Origin: Ichthyophis bannanicus
Lineage: Eukaryota > Chordata > Amphibia > Gymnophiona > Ichthyophiidae
Reading direction: 5' to 3'
DNA: 64,000 nt
Assembly (NCBI GenBank): GCA_033557465.1
Contig: CM066033.1
Location: forward strand, 909,132,808 to 909,196,807
The position numbers were made by a program, and so were the translations under genes. Shown in pieces: positions 32,580 to 42,872 of the stretch. Under the pieces are notes generated by a model, which saw nothing but the letters and a program-made list of their open reading frames with translations, was not told the origin of the DNA and made no database searches. The stretch's first letter is position 1; the number at the start of each line of letters is the position of its first letter.

Positions 32580-33140
32580 CTTAATAAACTTTAATTGCAT
32601 TAATATACCTACGTGTAGGCCTGGTCCTTATGTTCCGCTTTTGGTTTGTTTCCTCCTGTTTTCTGTGGATACCTATTCTTCCTCCCTGGTTTTACTCCTG
32701 CCAGATAGAAACAAAGTTCTGAAATTTGTCACGCTGAACAACTCGCCCCTAGGAAAAAAAATGCCTGCAAGGGAAGGTCATTCCAGGAAGTCCTAGAGAG
32801 AGAGGCTCAAAGGATGAACCTGAGAGTGTCCACAGTACTAGGTTGAGGTCCACAGAGGAACGTCAGCCTGCACAGGCAACCGTACCTGCTTCACTGCCCC
32901 GAAAAAAACCGAAGCATATCAGGATGAGCCAACAGTGAGAACCCCTGTATACGCCCATGGTAGCATGAAAAAGCCACCACCTGGATTCCAAGGAAGTTTA
33001 CGGCTAACCCTATGTCCAATCCAGACTGTAAGAGGACCAGAACATTCAGAAGTGAGGATAAAAAGGCCAAGAGACCATTCCCCTCACACCAGCTTTCCAA
33101 CACTCTCCATATCCTGACATAAGCTAAGGACGTTGAACAT

Positions 33141-33455
33141 TTATTTACATTCTCTTATATTTATTTATTTACATTCTCTTATATACCGTGCTATTCTGCA
33201 TCAGTGCGGTTTACATTGAACAAACTGAAATTACATTAAACAGGGCATTATAACTTGGAGATAACTATTTTACAGGGAACATGGGCTATGGAGGGTTAAG
33301 TGGCTTGCCCAAGACCACAAGGAGCACCTGTGGGACTAGAAACCCCAGTCCTTCCAGCCCAAGGTTGCTGTCCTCTAGTGGGATTTGAACCCCCGACCTT
33401 CCGGCCTGAAGTACCTTGCCCCAACCACTAGGCCACTCCTCCACTCCACTCCACT
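33141..33455 (-). mobile_element. tRNA-derived SINE with L2-like tail
   Basis: On the minus strand: head GGAGGAGTGGCCTAGTGG, box B GGGGGTTCAAATCCCAC, core GCTCCTTGTGGTCTTGGGCA, then AACCGCACTGATGCAGAATA and GCACGGTATATAAGAGAATG followed by TAAATAAATAAA. The tail matches the 3' end of L2-A at 14350-14414. It is inserted in DIRS-B. Confidence 0.87.
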
Positions 33456-34560
33456 CCAGAGAATGGCCATCTCTAACACCAAGAAGCCCCTCCGCTTTAG
33501 CCTCACCCTTTCAAGAGCCAGGTCATAAGTGAGAATCAATACATCTGAGGTATCAGGATTGGTCCCTGCGAGAGCCAATTGATTCTGTGAGGGAGATGCC
33601 ATGGACCAGCTATCAATAGCCTGTGGAGGTCAGCATACCATGGCTTGCAAAGCCAGCCTGGTGCAATGAGAACCACCCTTCTGGGCTAAGACTCTATATG
33701 TTGAAGGAGATGTTCTAACAGTGGCCTTGGAGGAAAAACATACAGAAGCCCCTCCATCGGCCAACTCCACACCAGGCTCTCAAACACCTCAGATATGGGC
33801 TCAAAAACCTCAGACTTGGGCTGAAGAACCTGTTTACCATGGCATCGGAGGTGGAGGCCATGAGACCCATGATGGGCACAACACCTATGAAGCCGCACAA
33901 CACTGCCGTGATTGGTTCCCATTTGTCCGGGTCCACCCTGTGCTGTCTGAGAAAAAAAATGCTGGAACTTTCGCTTTCTCATCCACGTGAGCTGCTGAAA
34001 GAACCTCGGTTTGCCCACCGCAAGAGAGGGAGGTTTTTTTGTTTGTTTGTTTTCATTGTCACACTGCCTGTGCTTCTCTGACGAATGACTATTGTCCCAT
34101 TGTCGGAGCTGACCCCTTATCACCCTCCGATGAAGTAAGTGGAGGAAAAATCCTAGAGCTAGAAAGAGTGCATTCCTCTCCTGAGACGAGATCATGTGGC
34201 ATATGTGACTCGCAACGCAATCTCCACCCTGTGAGACTAGCATCCGTTGTCACCAATATCTAGTCTGGTGGCTCCAGCGGCATGTCCATTGCAGGTGTTT
34301 GAGCTGCAGTCCCCAGACAAGGCCCCTTCTTGTGCCCAGCAGACAGACCAGCATCCTTGAAGATGGATGGAGTTGAGGAGACCAATGAGAGGACGGAGCC
34401 TCTTGTAGAGGTCCCATGTGAACCTGTGCCTAAGGGCCATCGCCATCGCCATGACACACAGGAGCTGAAGGCAGTACCATGCCCAAGATGCCCCATGACA
34501 AAAAAGGGACCGTATTTGAGAATGAATCATCACTGCCCGTTGGGCCAAAATTCATCTTGA
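33456..34560 (-). pseudogene. DIRS-B RT/RNase H C-terminal remains
   Basis: Broken minus-strand frames carry pieces of the DIRS polymerase protein. Near 33700 WSWPMEGLLYVFPPRPLLEH and neighbouring text match the linker after RNase H (compare LYVFLPWLMIGRVV in DIRS-A). Frames around 33715-34240 and 34237-34548 correspond to RNase H and the region just after the RT palm. Readings change frame repeatedly and no YLDD motif is included, because the copy ends at about 34560 before the RT palm. The element is therefore missing the N-terminal half of this gene and all of gag. Confidence 0.7.
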
Positions 34561-34589
34561 AGATGTGCAAATTTCTTATAAAGAGGTAC

Positions 34590-35085
34590 ACTTTATATTA
34601 CTACCTCTACTACTAATGATCGTTTCTGTAGTGCTACAAGGCATACGCAGCGCTGTACAGACACATGTAAAAGACAGTCCCTGCTCATCAGAGCTTACAA
34701 TCTAGTCAAGACAGACAACACGATAGCTGAGGGGGAGGGAAGGAAACATAGGAGACTAAGCAGATCAGGATCCAAAAGCGGCCTTGAAAAGGTGAGTTTT
34801 CAGCCTGGATTTGAAAAGGACCAGAGATGAAGACTACCATACAGACTCAGGTAGTTAATTCTTTTTATTTTTATTTATTTAGCTAGGCTTATATACTACT
34901 TTTCTATGAGTCAAAGTGGTGTACATTCAGCTGTTGTACATATATATTTCCCTTGTCCCCGAAGGGCTCACAATCTCACAGGTAGTGTGTTCCAGGAATA
35001 AGGAGCAGAAAGGTGGAAGAATTGAAGTCTGGAGTCGGCGGTAGAAGAGAAGGGCACAGATAGAAGGGATCTGCCAGAAACCTTA
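34590..35085 (-). mobile_element. L2-B 3' fragment, interrupted by a SINE
   Basis: Blocks such as TGTAAAAGACAGTCCCTGCT and CATCAGAGCTTACAATCTAG match the antisense L2-B at 9926-10926. The reading resumes after the SINE with GTGTTCCAGGAATAAGGAGC. No intact codons remain. Confidence 0.82.
34857..34985 (-). mobile_element. Short SINE (second family), inserted in L2-B
   Basis: On the minus strand: ATTGTGAGCCCTTCGGGGAC, CTGAATGTACACCACTTTGA, AGTATATAAGCCTAGC and an A-rich tail. A second copy with the same order is at 45112-45238. Confidence 0.75.
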
Positions 35086-35816
35086 GCTACTGACTTTAAT
35101 ATATCCTTATAAAGTCAGACTAGCCAACACATAACAGTGCAAAATACAATCTACCATTCAATTGAAAATAATGGTCTTTGCCACTGTGAGGCTGAGACTG
35201 CTGAGATCAAAAGAAACACCTGGGTAGACTTTCTAAAGACTTAAATCAACTTCAGACAGAGAAGACAGTTCACCTGTAGTCCAATGTTTAAATTGTAGCT
35301 TCTCCCTTATGTGCAAGATACCTACACAAGACAATTGACTACAACAGTAGTGCTGCACCATTCTAGGTAGCAAATTCAGATGAGTAGATGGGTCATTAAA
35401 GTCTAGAACTCACTAATTCTATGAACTGACTCTCCTTCTCTATCAAGTACAGTGATATTCATGAGTTATATCATGTGATACAACCAAAGGTATAATAACT
35501 ACATTCCCTCTAAACCCAGGTCTTCAAATAGCTCATCTTAATGATCAGTCACCTCGCAAGAAAAGCAAGAACCATCCACATTGCCAATATTTATCCGGAG
35601 AAAAATGCTTGCCATTATACTTAATGATTGAGTCCAAAGGTTCCAAAATGTTCAATTCAAAAATCTAGTTCTGCTCTGTACAGAACAATGATGATATTTT
35701 TTGTAGTGAGAATAAATCCACTATTACGGGAAAAAGGACTAACAATTATGTTTTTGCTGGAACCAATTCTGGACTGAAGGGAGATGCTTGGTAATTATTT
35801 CACATGCAGCTTCTTT
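35086..35816. other. No gene recognised
   Basis: Unique-looking sequence with no motif I can assign. Confidence 0.5.
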
Positions 35817-35824
35817 GTTTAGAG

Positions 35825-36008
35825 CAGAGGTTCTCAACCCAGTTCCCAGGACACACCTGACCAATCGGGTTTTCAGGATAACCACAATGACTAACTATGT
35901 ATAAGACATCTACATTCACTGCCTCCATTATATGCAGATCTCTCTTGTGCATAGTCATTGTGGTAATCCCGAAAACCTGACTAGCTAGACGTGCCCCAAG
36001 ATCTGGAG
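35825..36008. mobile_element. Palindromic hAT MITE with 8-bp target duplication
   Basis: It starts CAGAGGTTCTCAACCCAG, a hAT-like end. The two halves pair around about 35922 (for example CAGGTTTTC-type and CCACAATGACTA blocks in both orientations). GTTTAGAG at 35817-35824 is repeated exactly at 36009-36016. The right terminal inverted repeat is partly lost. Confidence 0.82.
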
Positions 36009-36152
36009 GTTTAGAGATGTACATTTTCATAAGTTGAATGGTTTATAATGCAATTGGTAAAGATGTTAAACAGTTTTAACACTAGAAGATTTGTCTTCCA
36101 TTTAGACAGAGTGACTTTTTTGCATATATTGATTAAACATAAAGTGCCTAGA

Positions 36153-36270
36153 GCCAGAGTGGAGGAATAGCCTATTGGTTAGAGCACTGGTTTGATGACC
36201 AGGGTTTAATTCCCACTAGTACTCCTTGTGGTCTTAGGCAAGTCACTTAACTCTCCATTACCTTGGAAGA
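36153..36270 (+). mobile_element. tRNA-derived SINE head and core
   Basis: GGAGGAATAGCCTATTGG head, GGGTTTAATTCCCACTAG box B and CTCCTTGTGGTCTTAGGCAA core, directly followed by CR1-A. The tail is missing. Confidence 0.8.
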
Positions 36271-37280
36271 AAGTGTATTTGGATTTTCAGAAAGCCTTTG
36301 ACAAAGTCCCTCATGAGACTCTTCTGCAAATCAAAAGGTCATAGAATAGGAGGCAGTATACTATTGTGGATTAAGAACTGGTTAAAAGATAGAAAACAGA
36401 GAGTAGGGCTAAATGTCCAATTTTTTCAATGGAGAAAGATAAATAATGGAGTATCCTAGGGATCTGTGCTGGGTCCGCTGCTTTTTAACATATTTATAAA
36501 TAATCTGGAAATGGAAATAACGAGTGAGGTGATCAAATTTGCAGATGACACAAAATTATTCAAAGTTGTTGAAGCACAAGAGGATTGTGAAAAATTACAA
36601 GAGGACCTTGAAAAATTGGGAGACTGGGTATCCAAATGGCAAATGAAATTTAATGTGGACAAGTGCAAAGTTATGCACTTAGGGAAAAACGGCCCAAACT
36701 TCAGTTACACGATGCAAGATTCCACATTAGGAATTACCTCCCAGGAAAAGAATCTAGGCATCATCGTGGAAAATATGTTGAAACCTTCTCCCCGGTGTGC
36801 AATGGTGGCCAAATACCAAACAGAATACTAATAATCATAAGGAAAAGAATGGAGAATAAAACCAAGGATATTATAATGCCTCTGTATCGTTCCATGGTAC
36901 GACCACACCTTGAATATCATGTGCAATTCTGGTCACCATCTTAAAAAGGATATGGCAGAATTAGAAAAGGTACAGTGAAGAGTCACCAAAATGGTTAAGT
37001 GAATGGAAGAATACCCATATGAGGAAAGGCTTAAAAGGTTAGAGCTCTTCAACTTGGCAAAGAGACGGATGAGGGGAGATATGATAGAGTATAAAATAAT
37101 TAATGGAGTGGAATGGGTAAATGTAGATCAGTTGTTTACTCCTTCAAAAAAATAGAAAGACTAGGGGACACACAATGAAGCTACAATGTAGCCGATTTAG
37201 GAGTAAATCGGAGAAAATATTTTTTCACTCATTGCATAATCAAACTTTGGAATTTGTTACTGGAAAATGTAGTAAAAGCA
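36271..37280 (+). mobile_element. CR1-A LINE fragment
   Basis: RT starts at YLDFQKAFDKVPHETLLQ-like codons (36275) and passes GPLLFNIFINNLEMEITSEV, IKFADDTKLFKVV with the intact Asp-Asp, KWQMKFNVDKCKVMHLG and EKNLGIIVENMLKP. A shift near 36820 moves the reading to the VRPHLEYHVQFWSP region. The copy stops inside the C-terminal domain and lacks the normal 3' tail. Confidence 0.86.
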
Positions 37281-37437
37281 TACTTGTAAGGCCCTGATAG
37301 GTCCCGCCCCCTCTGATGATGCTATTGCATTGGGGGGGGGGGGGCAGAACCAGCAGGGGCTTTTTTTTTTTTTTTGGATCAGTGAGAGCTCCCTGCCACT
37401 GCCCCAGTGAAAATCCATGCTTTTGGATTACAGCCAG

Positions 37438-37650
37438 TAGTAACAGCAATGGAGGCAGATACGGCAGGGGGCCAAATGTTGGACAGCAGGGGAGGGGGTG
37501 GAGGACAAATGCTGGATAACAGGGGGTAGAAGCAGTAAGACAAATGCCAGACAACAGAGGGGTAGGAAGACAAATGCAGGAAAATAGGGGAGTGGGGACA
37601 GAAGACAAATGCTGGACAACAGAAGGGAGAAACAGTGAAACAAATACTGG
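37438..37650. repeat. G-rich minisatellite, first block
   Basis: Units built on GACAAATGCTGGACAACAGG recur with variable G runs between them. It is preceded at about 37327-37375 by a G run and a T run. It is separated from the main block by roughly 450 bases of unrelated sequence. Confidence 0.8.
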
Positions 37651-38107
37651 AAAATGAGGGGCTCGAAAATTAGCTAGCTATGGGTGACAAGTCCTGAAGC
37701 AGCCTGAAAATAAGCGGGCAAAACTTGAGTGGACCAATTTGTCACACAGCTGTTGAATTCTTTCATCTGTTTATCCACCATAGTTTCAGTTAAGTGGTCT
37801 TTTCTTTTCATTAACTACGTTTAAAAATGGTAAAAAATACACATGCTGTTGGAGGGAACCAATGAATGAGAATGAACAGTGCTAAGTAAGCACTCTCTGG
37901 GTTAGGCTATTTGAATTGTGTGTAGCCACTGGCTTCCCTTGAGCCCAGTGACTCTTCCCTCTCAATCTAACCAATTGGAATTCCAGGTTTTTAGAGGCAT
38001 TTGTAAATTCTCTTCTGTCCCTTTGTGGAAAATATTTTTTATTTTATTTAAAGAGCCTTTTCTCAATTGTTACACGTTTTCCTGGTGTGTTTTTGAAGAA
38101 AATAGGG
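37651..38107. other. Sequence between the two minisatellite blocks
   Basis: This is non-repetitive sequence that looks like an insertion into, or a spacer within, the array. I recognise no family or gene. Confidence 0.45.
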
Positions 38108-38910
38108 GTAGGAGGGCAGGAGGACAAATGCTGGAAAATGGGGGAGGGGCAGGAGGATAAATACTGGAAAATAGAGGAGGGGGCAGCAGGACAAATGCTG
38201 GACAACAGGGAGTCAGGAAGACAAATGCTGGACAAAAGGAAGCAGGAGGACAAATGCTGGCCAGAGGGGTAGGAAGACAAATGCTGGACATCAGGGGAGG
38301 GGGGCAGGAAGACAAATGCTGGACAACAGGGGAGGGGGATAGGAGGACAAATGCTAGATAACAAGGGGGATAAGCAGTAAGACAAATGTTGGACAAGGCG
38401 GGGCAGGAAGACAAATGCTGGACAACAGGGGAGGGGGCAGGAGGACAAATACTGGACAAGAGGGTGGCAGGAAGACAAATGCTGGACAACAGGGGGCAGG
38501 AAGACAAATACCGGACAACAGGGGGGGGGGGGTTTAGGAAGACAAATGCCGGACAACAGGGGTGCAGAAAGACAAATACCGGACAACAGGGGGGGTCAGG
38601 AAGACAAATGCCAGACAACAGGGGGTCAGGAAGACAAATGCTGGACAACAGGGGGGCAGGAAGACAAATGCTGGACAACAGGGGAGGGGGCAGGAGGACA
38701 AATACTGGACAACAGGGGGGGTCAGGAAGACAAATGCTGAACAGGGGAGGGGGCAGGAGGACAAATGCTGGACAACGGGGGGGAGGAAGATAAATGCTGG
38801 CTAACAGGGGGACAGGAAGACACATGCTGGATAACAGGGGGGGGGGGGGCAAGAAGATGAATGCTGGACAACATGGGAGGGGGGAAGCAGGATGGCAAAT
38901 GCTGGACCAG
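38108..38910. repeat. G-rich minisatellite, main block
   Basis: About 20 diverged units of roughly 33-40 bases carry AAGACAAATGCTGGACAACA joined by G runs of 4 to 12. Long frames on both strands (Pro/Cys/Leu-rich on the minus strand) come from the repeat alone. G runs on one strand could form quadruplexes. Confidence 0.9.
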
Positions 38911-38984
38911 GTCTGGTGTTACCCGGTAAGCGTGGCATGGAGGTGCTGAAGTCAGGAGATTGCTGTTGCTAGCTGCCTACCCTC

Positions 38985-39095
38985 CACTATCTATCTATCT
39001 ATATATATCTATCTCTATCTCTCTCTATATATATATATCTATATATATGAAAAGCGGTATATAAACATAGCTAAATAAATAAATAAATATAAATA
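38985..39095. repeat. CTAT/TATA microsatellite with SINE-like tail
   Basis: Short CTATCTAT and TATATA runs are followed by AAAAGCGGTATATAAACATA and AAATAAATAAATAAATA, which resembles an L2 or SINE tail. Confidence 0.7.
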
Positions 39096-40132
39096 CAATA
39101 AAATGTTCTTGGCTGCAGTAAGACTAATGTAGGATTTGGGATGCCCTTTTATTCAACATTTTCTTTATAAAATCAGTACTCCTGATGCATGCCCTGGAAA
39201 AGTACTTATGGGTTCTGGGTTTTTTTGGTACTTATACCGTCTTTCATAATAAGGAAAGCGGTTTACAATTGGCTATAAAAATGAGCTCCATCAAACTGAG
39301 ATTAAAAAAAAGAAGTTAGGAAGGGAAGTGATTCCCTGACAGGCAACCCATGCATGTACTTTTGTAAAATACAGGGGGAAATGAGAATATCCTGGCATGG
39401 ATGTCTCAATTATGCCCTAGACATTCTATGTAAAAAGGGACTTCATGTGTCCTTGTACCCTTGTCATATGTAGAGAGGATGAGGAGAACGATTCACACTC
39501 ATCTCACAGAGCATCAAAAGAAGTTACAGACCAAATTCTTAGAATTTCCTATGCTGCTCGTTGTATGGAACAAGCACATGTGCTTACAGATTTAAAGTGA
39601 ACAGTACTTGTGCAAGTCCATCTGAACTGGCAGGAAGGCGATAGCGATAGCAATACCCTGCTTAAAAGACTGAGGCAAACATGATTATAAACTATAAACA
39701 AATAGCTCTGCTAGCTGCTTTAACGAAGACTGAATCTTGCCCTGTAAATATTTTTTGCCTGAATATCTGTGAAAGAAAGAAGCTAATGTCTAAAAGAACG
39801 ATCTTAAATGCAGAGTCTGCCAGCATTCTAAATGCTAATGTACTAGTACCCATTTATGTTCTTGTGTTTCTGGGGGGCCAAAACTTCTCCTAGAAGCTTT
39901 GAAAAGATATTAGTTTCCCATTTTCTAATAGTCCTAACTCCGTGATAACTTAAATTGGCTGTCATGGCAGACTAATCTCCATATTATTTATTTTAAACAA
40001 GGGATTTAACCAAATGGGCATGTTAATGCAGTCAACCTAGAGGACTTTTAACAGATTTATCCACTTGTAGCCTGAATTGTTGAAATGGACTTCTCAGAAT
40101 CAGGTAGAAGAATCCCAGGTGTAATACAAAGT
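39096..40132. other. No gene recognised; one short tail-like piece
   Basis: At 39220-39290 ACCGTCTTTCATAATAAGG and GCGGTTTACAATTGGC resemble an antisense L2 or SINE tail. The rest holds nothing I recognise. Confidence 0.45.
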
Positions 40133-40495
40133 GTAGTGGTCAACATTATTGGCACTCTTGCATTTTTGGTATGTTGTGTAAGATATCTTGAGAAATAATT
40201 GGAAATATTCCAACTCTATGCCATCATAATATTTTAATAGTATGTTCAAAGGTATACAACAAAAAAAAGATGTCTGTGCAACTCAGACATAGTAATTTCT
40301 GAGTAAAAGACAAAATATGACCTGGACAGGTTTAATAGCAAAGGTATTTTATTTGTGGTAGATCATAAGAGCCACTACCCAACATTGCCATCTTTCGGCA
40401 CTATCTTCATGAGAGATTTTGGCTGAAAGGATTTTGTTTGCCTTGCTTATTACCTTCTTGGGCAACCACTATATCTGCTTACAGCATTTCTGCGT

Positions 40496-40610
40496 GTCCA
40501 GTATGTATGGGGTTGTCTTCCTCCACCAGCAGCTGGAGATTGAGCATGTCAAAGTTTTGATGTCACAGTAAAAGAGCTCCCTCCTTAAGTTCCATGAACT
40601 AATATCCTAC
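40496..40610. repeat. DIRS-C left inverted terminal repeat
   Basis: It matches the complement of about 52045-52170, sharing GTCCAGTATGT, GAGCATGTCAAAGTT and CTCCCTCCTTA. The outer sequence expected from the internal complementary region is absent. Confidence 0.8.
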
Positions 40611-40927
40611 TGACAAAGCAGACTTAGAGAGCACAATATGCCAGATTAGGGAAAAAAAAAAAACACCCTATCATGCTACAAACAGAACTACCTTTATCGC
40701 AGAACTGAATACCTTCAGCATACAAAATATATACAATACATGAAAGGACATCCTATAATCAGGAATATGCTTGCCCACTTCAGGCCCCTTTCTCAACTAA
40801 ACAGGAGCAGCACATCCTCAATAATGAAGAGATGGAATTCTGAGTTGAGATGTCTGAGTCTCACCGGACTAGCCCTATGTCCTAATTGTAGGACAGAGAA
40901 AGAATTATTAGGCAATCATGGGAGGGT

Positions 40928-41028
40928 CCTGGACTGGACTGGAGGGACTTCCAGGAAAGACAATTAGCAGGTAAGGTTGAATTTTGCCTTCCATATTGTC
41001 CCTCCTGTCCAGTCCATTATGTGTGGGA
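40928..41028. repeat. DIRS-C internal complementary region
   Basis: AAGACAATTAGCAGGTAAGG (complement of a DIRS left end) abuts a CCTCCTGTCCAGTCCA block (complement of a right end). It is very similar in layout to 652-749 and 29927-30020. Confidence 0.78.
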
Positions 41029-41039
41029 TATACCAGAGC

Positions 41040-41990
41040 AGTAACTAAATATGGGAGGGCCCCGTGAGTCCGGCCTGATCACTGAAGCCCCAAAGCATAC
41101 GTCACCAGCCACCTGCACATCCAGGAGATAATGCCGCGTAAAGGTATGTAGGGATGATCACATCGCCACCTTGTAAATGTCCACTGGCGGCACCAGACTA
41201 CATTCCGCCCAGGAAGTAGCCTGTGCTCTGGTTGAGTGGGCCAGCAAACTCTGCGGAACTTCTCTATGCTTCGGCAAATAAGCCGAGGAGATTGCTTCTT
41301 TAATCTAGTGCACCACCAATGCCTTAGACGCCACCTCACCCTTACACGGACCGCCAAACAGCACAAACAGTCTATCCAACCTATGAAATGACTCTGTGCC
41401 CTTCAAATAACGCCACAAAACTCTCCACAAAGCCAACCGGCTGAGCTGACAGTCCTCCTCTGAATAATGTGGAAAAGAAAAACATCGGTAAGGTCACTGA
41501 CTAGTTAAGATGAAAGCGCAACATCACTTTCAGTAGGAAGGAAGGCACCAGCCTTAACACCACCTTTTCCTTAGTAAAAGCAAGAAAGGGCTCTCTACAC
41601 GATGAGGCTTGCAGCTCAGAAATCTGCCTAGCTGAACAAATAGCCACCAGGAAAACCATTTTGGGCATAAAATCCTTCAGGAAAGCTCGAGCCAGAGATT
41701 TGAAAGGCTCGCCAGTTAGCGCAGACAACACCTGAGGTCACACCTGTTTTACCACCCTAAGAAACAGAGCCACATCCAGTTGTGCTGCCGAGGAGTATCC
41801 CTGTACCTGTCCCCGGTAGCAAGAAAGGGCCACAACTTGCACGTGCTGAAAATTCAGAACTAGCCTCTTGTCGAGGCCAGTCTGCAAAAATGCAAGGATA
41901 TCCAGAAGTGAGGCAAAGCCTGAAGATCTCTGCCTTTGCACCAATCCTCAAAAATGCGCCAAACTCTGACATAGGCTAAAGAGGTAGAGC
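41040..41990 (-). pseudogene. DIRS-C tyrosine recombinase, decayed
   Basis: Minus-strand pieces match the DIRS-A recombinase. 41738-41944 (GFASLLDILAFLQTGLDKRL, VVALSCYRGQVQGYSSA) is the N-terminal domain. 41501-41731 (KMVFLVAICSARQISELQAS, EKVVLRLVPSFLLKVMLRFH) is the middle, with the first catalytic Arg in SARQIS. The His-x-x-Arg and Tyr region at about 41080-41250 is only partly readable (around 41220 the DNA corresponds to ALAHSTRA-like codons). Stops and shifts separate the pieces. It lies in the usual place between the internal complementary region and the linker to RNase H. Confidence 0.8.
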
Positions 41991-42058
41991 ATTTGAGAGC
42001 CTTCAACAAGGTGGTCACTACTTCCATGGAGTAGCCTCTGTGCCACAGCCGTGCCCTT

Positions 42059-42346
42059 TCAAGAGCCAGGCTGTAAGCAAGAAGCGATTGACTTACAGCA
42101 TGAGAATTGGTCCCTGTGACAGTAAATTGACTGAATGTTCAGCAGGTGCCAGGCAAGTGTTACAAGAAGTCTGAAGAGGTCAGCGTAACACAACCTCTGA
42201 GGCCAGTCAGGCGCAATGAGTATCATGTTCCTTCGATGGGCCTCTATGCGCTGGAGCAACTGTCCTATGAGAGACCATGGAGGGAACACACACAGAAGCC
42301 CTTCTGCAGGCCACCTTTGCGCGAGAGCATCTAAGCTCTCTGACAT
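42059..42346 (-). pseudogene. DIRS-C linker region between RNase H and recombinase
   Basis: A 95-codon frame reads MSESLDALAQRWPAEGLLCV, FPPWSLIGQLLQRIEAHRRN, MILIAPDWPQRLCYADLFRL. It corresponds to 1780-2106 in DIRS-A and keeps the FPPW that is FLPW there. In DIRS elements this position often holds a Dam-methyltransferase-like region, but I see no clear cofactor motif. A solo LTR lies just upstream in reading order at 42392-42846. Confidence 0.72.
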
Positions 42347-42391
42347 ATGCTCTCTGCGCTTGCTGAAGAACCAGTTTGCTTTGGTGATGTG

Positions 42392-42846
42392 TGTTAGGGA
42401 AATCAGAATCCTATATATGTGTCCTTTGTAATAATAATGCTTAGTTTAAGTGCATATACAAGAGGCCTGCACAAGAGAAATTAGAATCCTATAGAAATCA
42501 GAATCCTATGTGTGTGCCCTTTGTACATTCTGGTGGGCATGGAAAAAGGAATGTGCTGTGTAAGCTAAACTGATTGTTCTACTCAAGGATGACTTGTTTT
42601 TGCATTAGTTACTGATAAACTATAGTGGGCCCCCAGAAGATGGGTGGATGACGTATGACTATGTTTCTAAGAATGTATAAAATACGGACAAGCCCTCCAC
42701 CCTTTGGAATAAACTTGCATACTGTCCTTCTGTGTGGTCTGTGTGTGTTTATTCCCCTGGATTCCAGCCAGCCGGAGCAGCACACCGCAGATGAGGGTTC
42801 GGGATTTCCTGGCCTGGAGTGACCATCAATAAGCAGACCCATTACA
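42392..42846. mobile_element. Solo LTR (retroviral or other LTR-element type) with 5-bp duplication
   Basis: The 455-base sequence begins TGTTAGGG and ends CCATTACA (TG...CA). The exact five-base duplication ATGTG lies at 42387-42391 and 42847-42851. TATAAAATA lies at about 42677 and AATAAA near 42708, in promoter and polyadenylation order on the plus strand. A block with AATCAGAATCCTAT occurs twice (near 42402 and 42504), a possible duplicated enhancer. No internal genes are present. The family is unassigned. Confidence 0.85.
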
Positions 42847-42872
42847 ATGTGCAATAAGGCCATCAGATCCAT

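Larger units (their letters stand above)
30571..32694. mobile_element. Hairpin element 1: inverted arms each with a hammerhead motif (Penelope-like, non-autonomous)
   Basis: The left arm (30573-31093 plus 31314-31420) and right arm (32023-32642) are near-perfect inverted repeats around a roughly 600-base non-coding centre. Each arm carries a hammerhead ribozyme motif oriented outward. The flanks show a duplication close to CTCCTGCCAGATAG (30551-30570 and 32695-32714). Between the right arm and its duplication lie about 50 unpaired bases. Hammerheads in inverted or tandem terminal repeats are known in Penelope-like retroelements. No RT or GIY-YIG frame is present, so I infer a non-autonomous derivative. 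Confidence 0.75.
30050..33120 (-). pseudogene. DIRS-B tyrosine recombinase remains, split by the hairpin element
   Basis: Codons on both sides of the insertion belong to one recombinase. 32891-33103 (MLESWCEGNGLLAFLSSLLN, NFLGIQVVAFSCYHGRIQGF) matches the N-terminal region of the DIRS-A recombinase (MWRIFEAWCLERGLRPFSAP). 30333-30539 (FSKEKVVLRLVLSPLPKGVL) matches its middle. Frameshifts and stops are many, and the catalytic His-x-x-Arg and Tyr region near 30100-30200 is barely readable. The hairpin element entered between these halves and left an imperfect duplication of about 20 bases (30551-30570 and 32695-32714). The gene is dead. Confidence 0.78.
29456..34560 (-). mobile_element. DIRS-B: partial DIRS retrotransposon with two insertions
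   Basis: The left end starts at about 29456 with CTTACCTGCTAATTGTCTTT, very like DIRS-A. An internal complementary region lies at 29927-30020. Recombinase remains follow, then the C-terminal half of RT/RNase H to about 34560. No gag or right end is found. A hairpin element (30571-32694) and a SINE (33141-33455) interrupt it. Confidence 0.85.

Noticed and set aside
33141..33455. tRNA gene
   Set aside because: A and B box-like sequences are present, but they continue into a SINE core and LINE-like tail and have no cloverleaf.
38044..38852. Long Pro/Cys/Leu-rich frames (180 and 260 codons) and Gly/Gln-rich frames on the other strand
   Set aside because: They are translations of the tandem minisatellite; period and composition follow the repeat, with no start context or domain.
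37438..38910. CRISPR array
   Set aside because: Units are diverged tandem repeats without regular unique spacers, in a vertebrate-type context.
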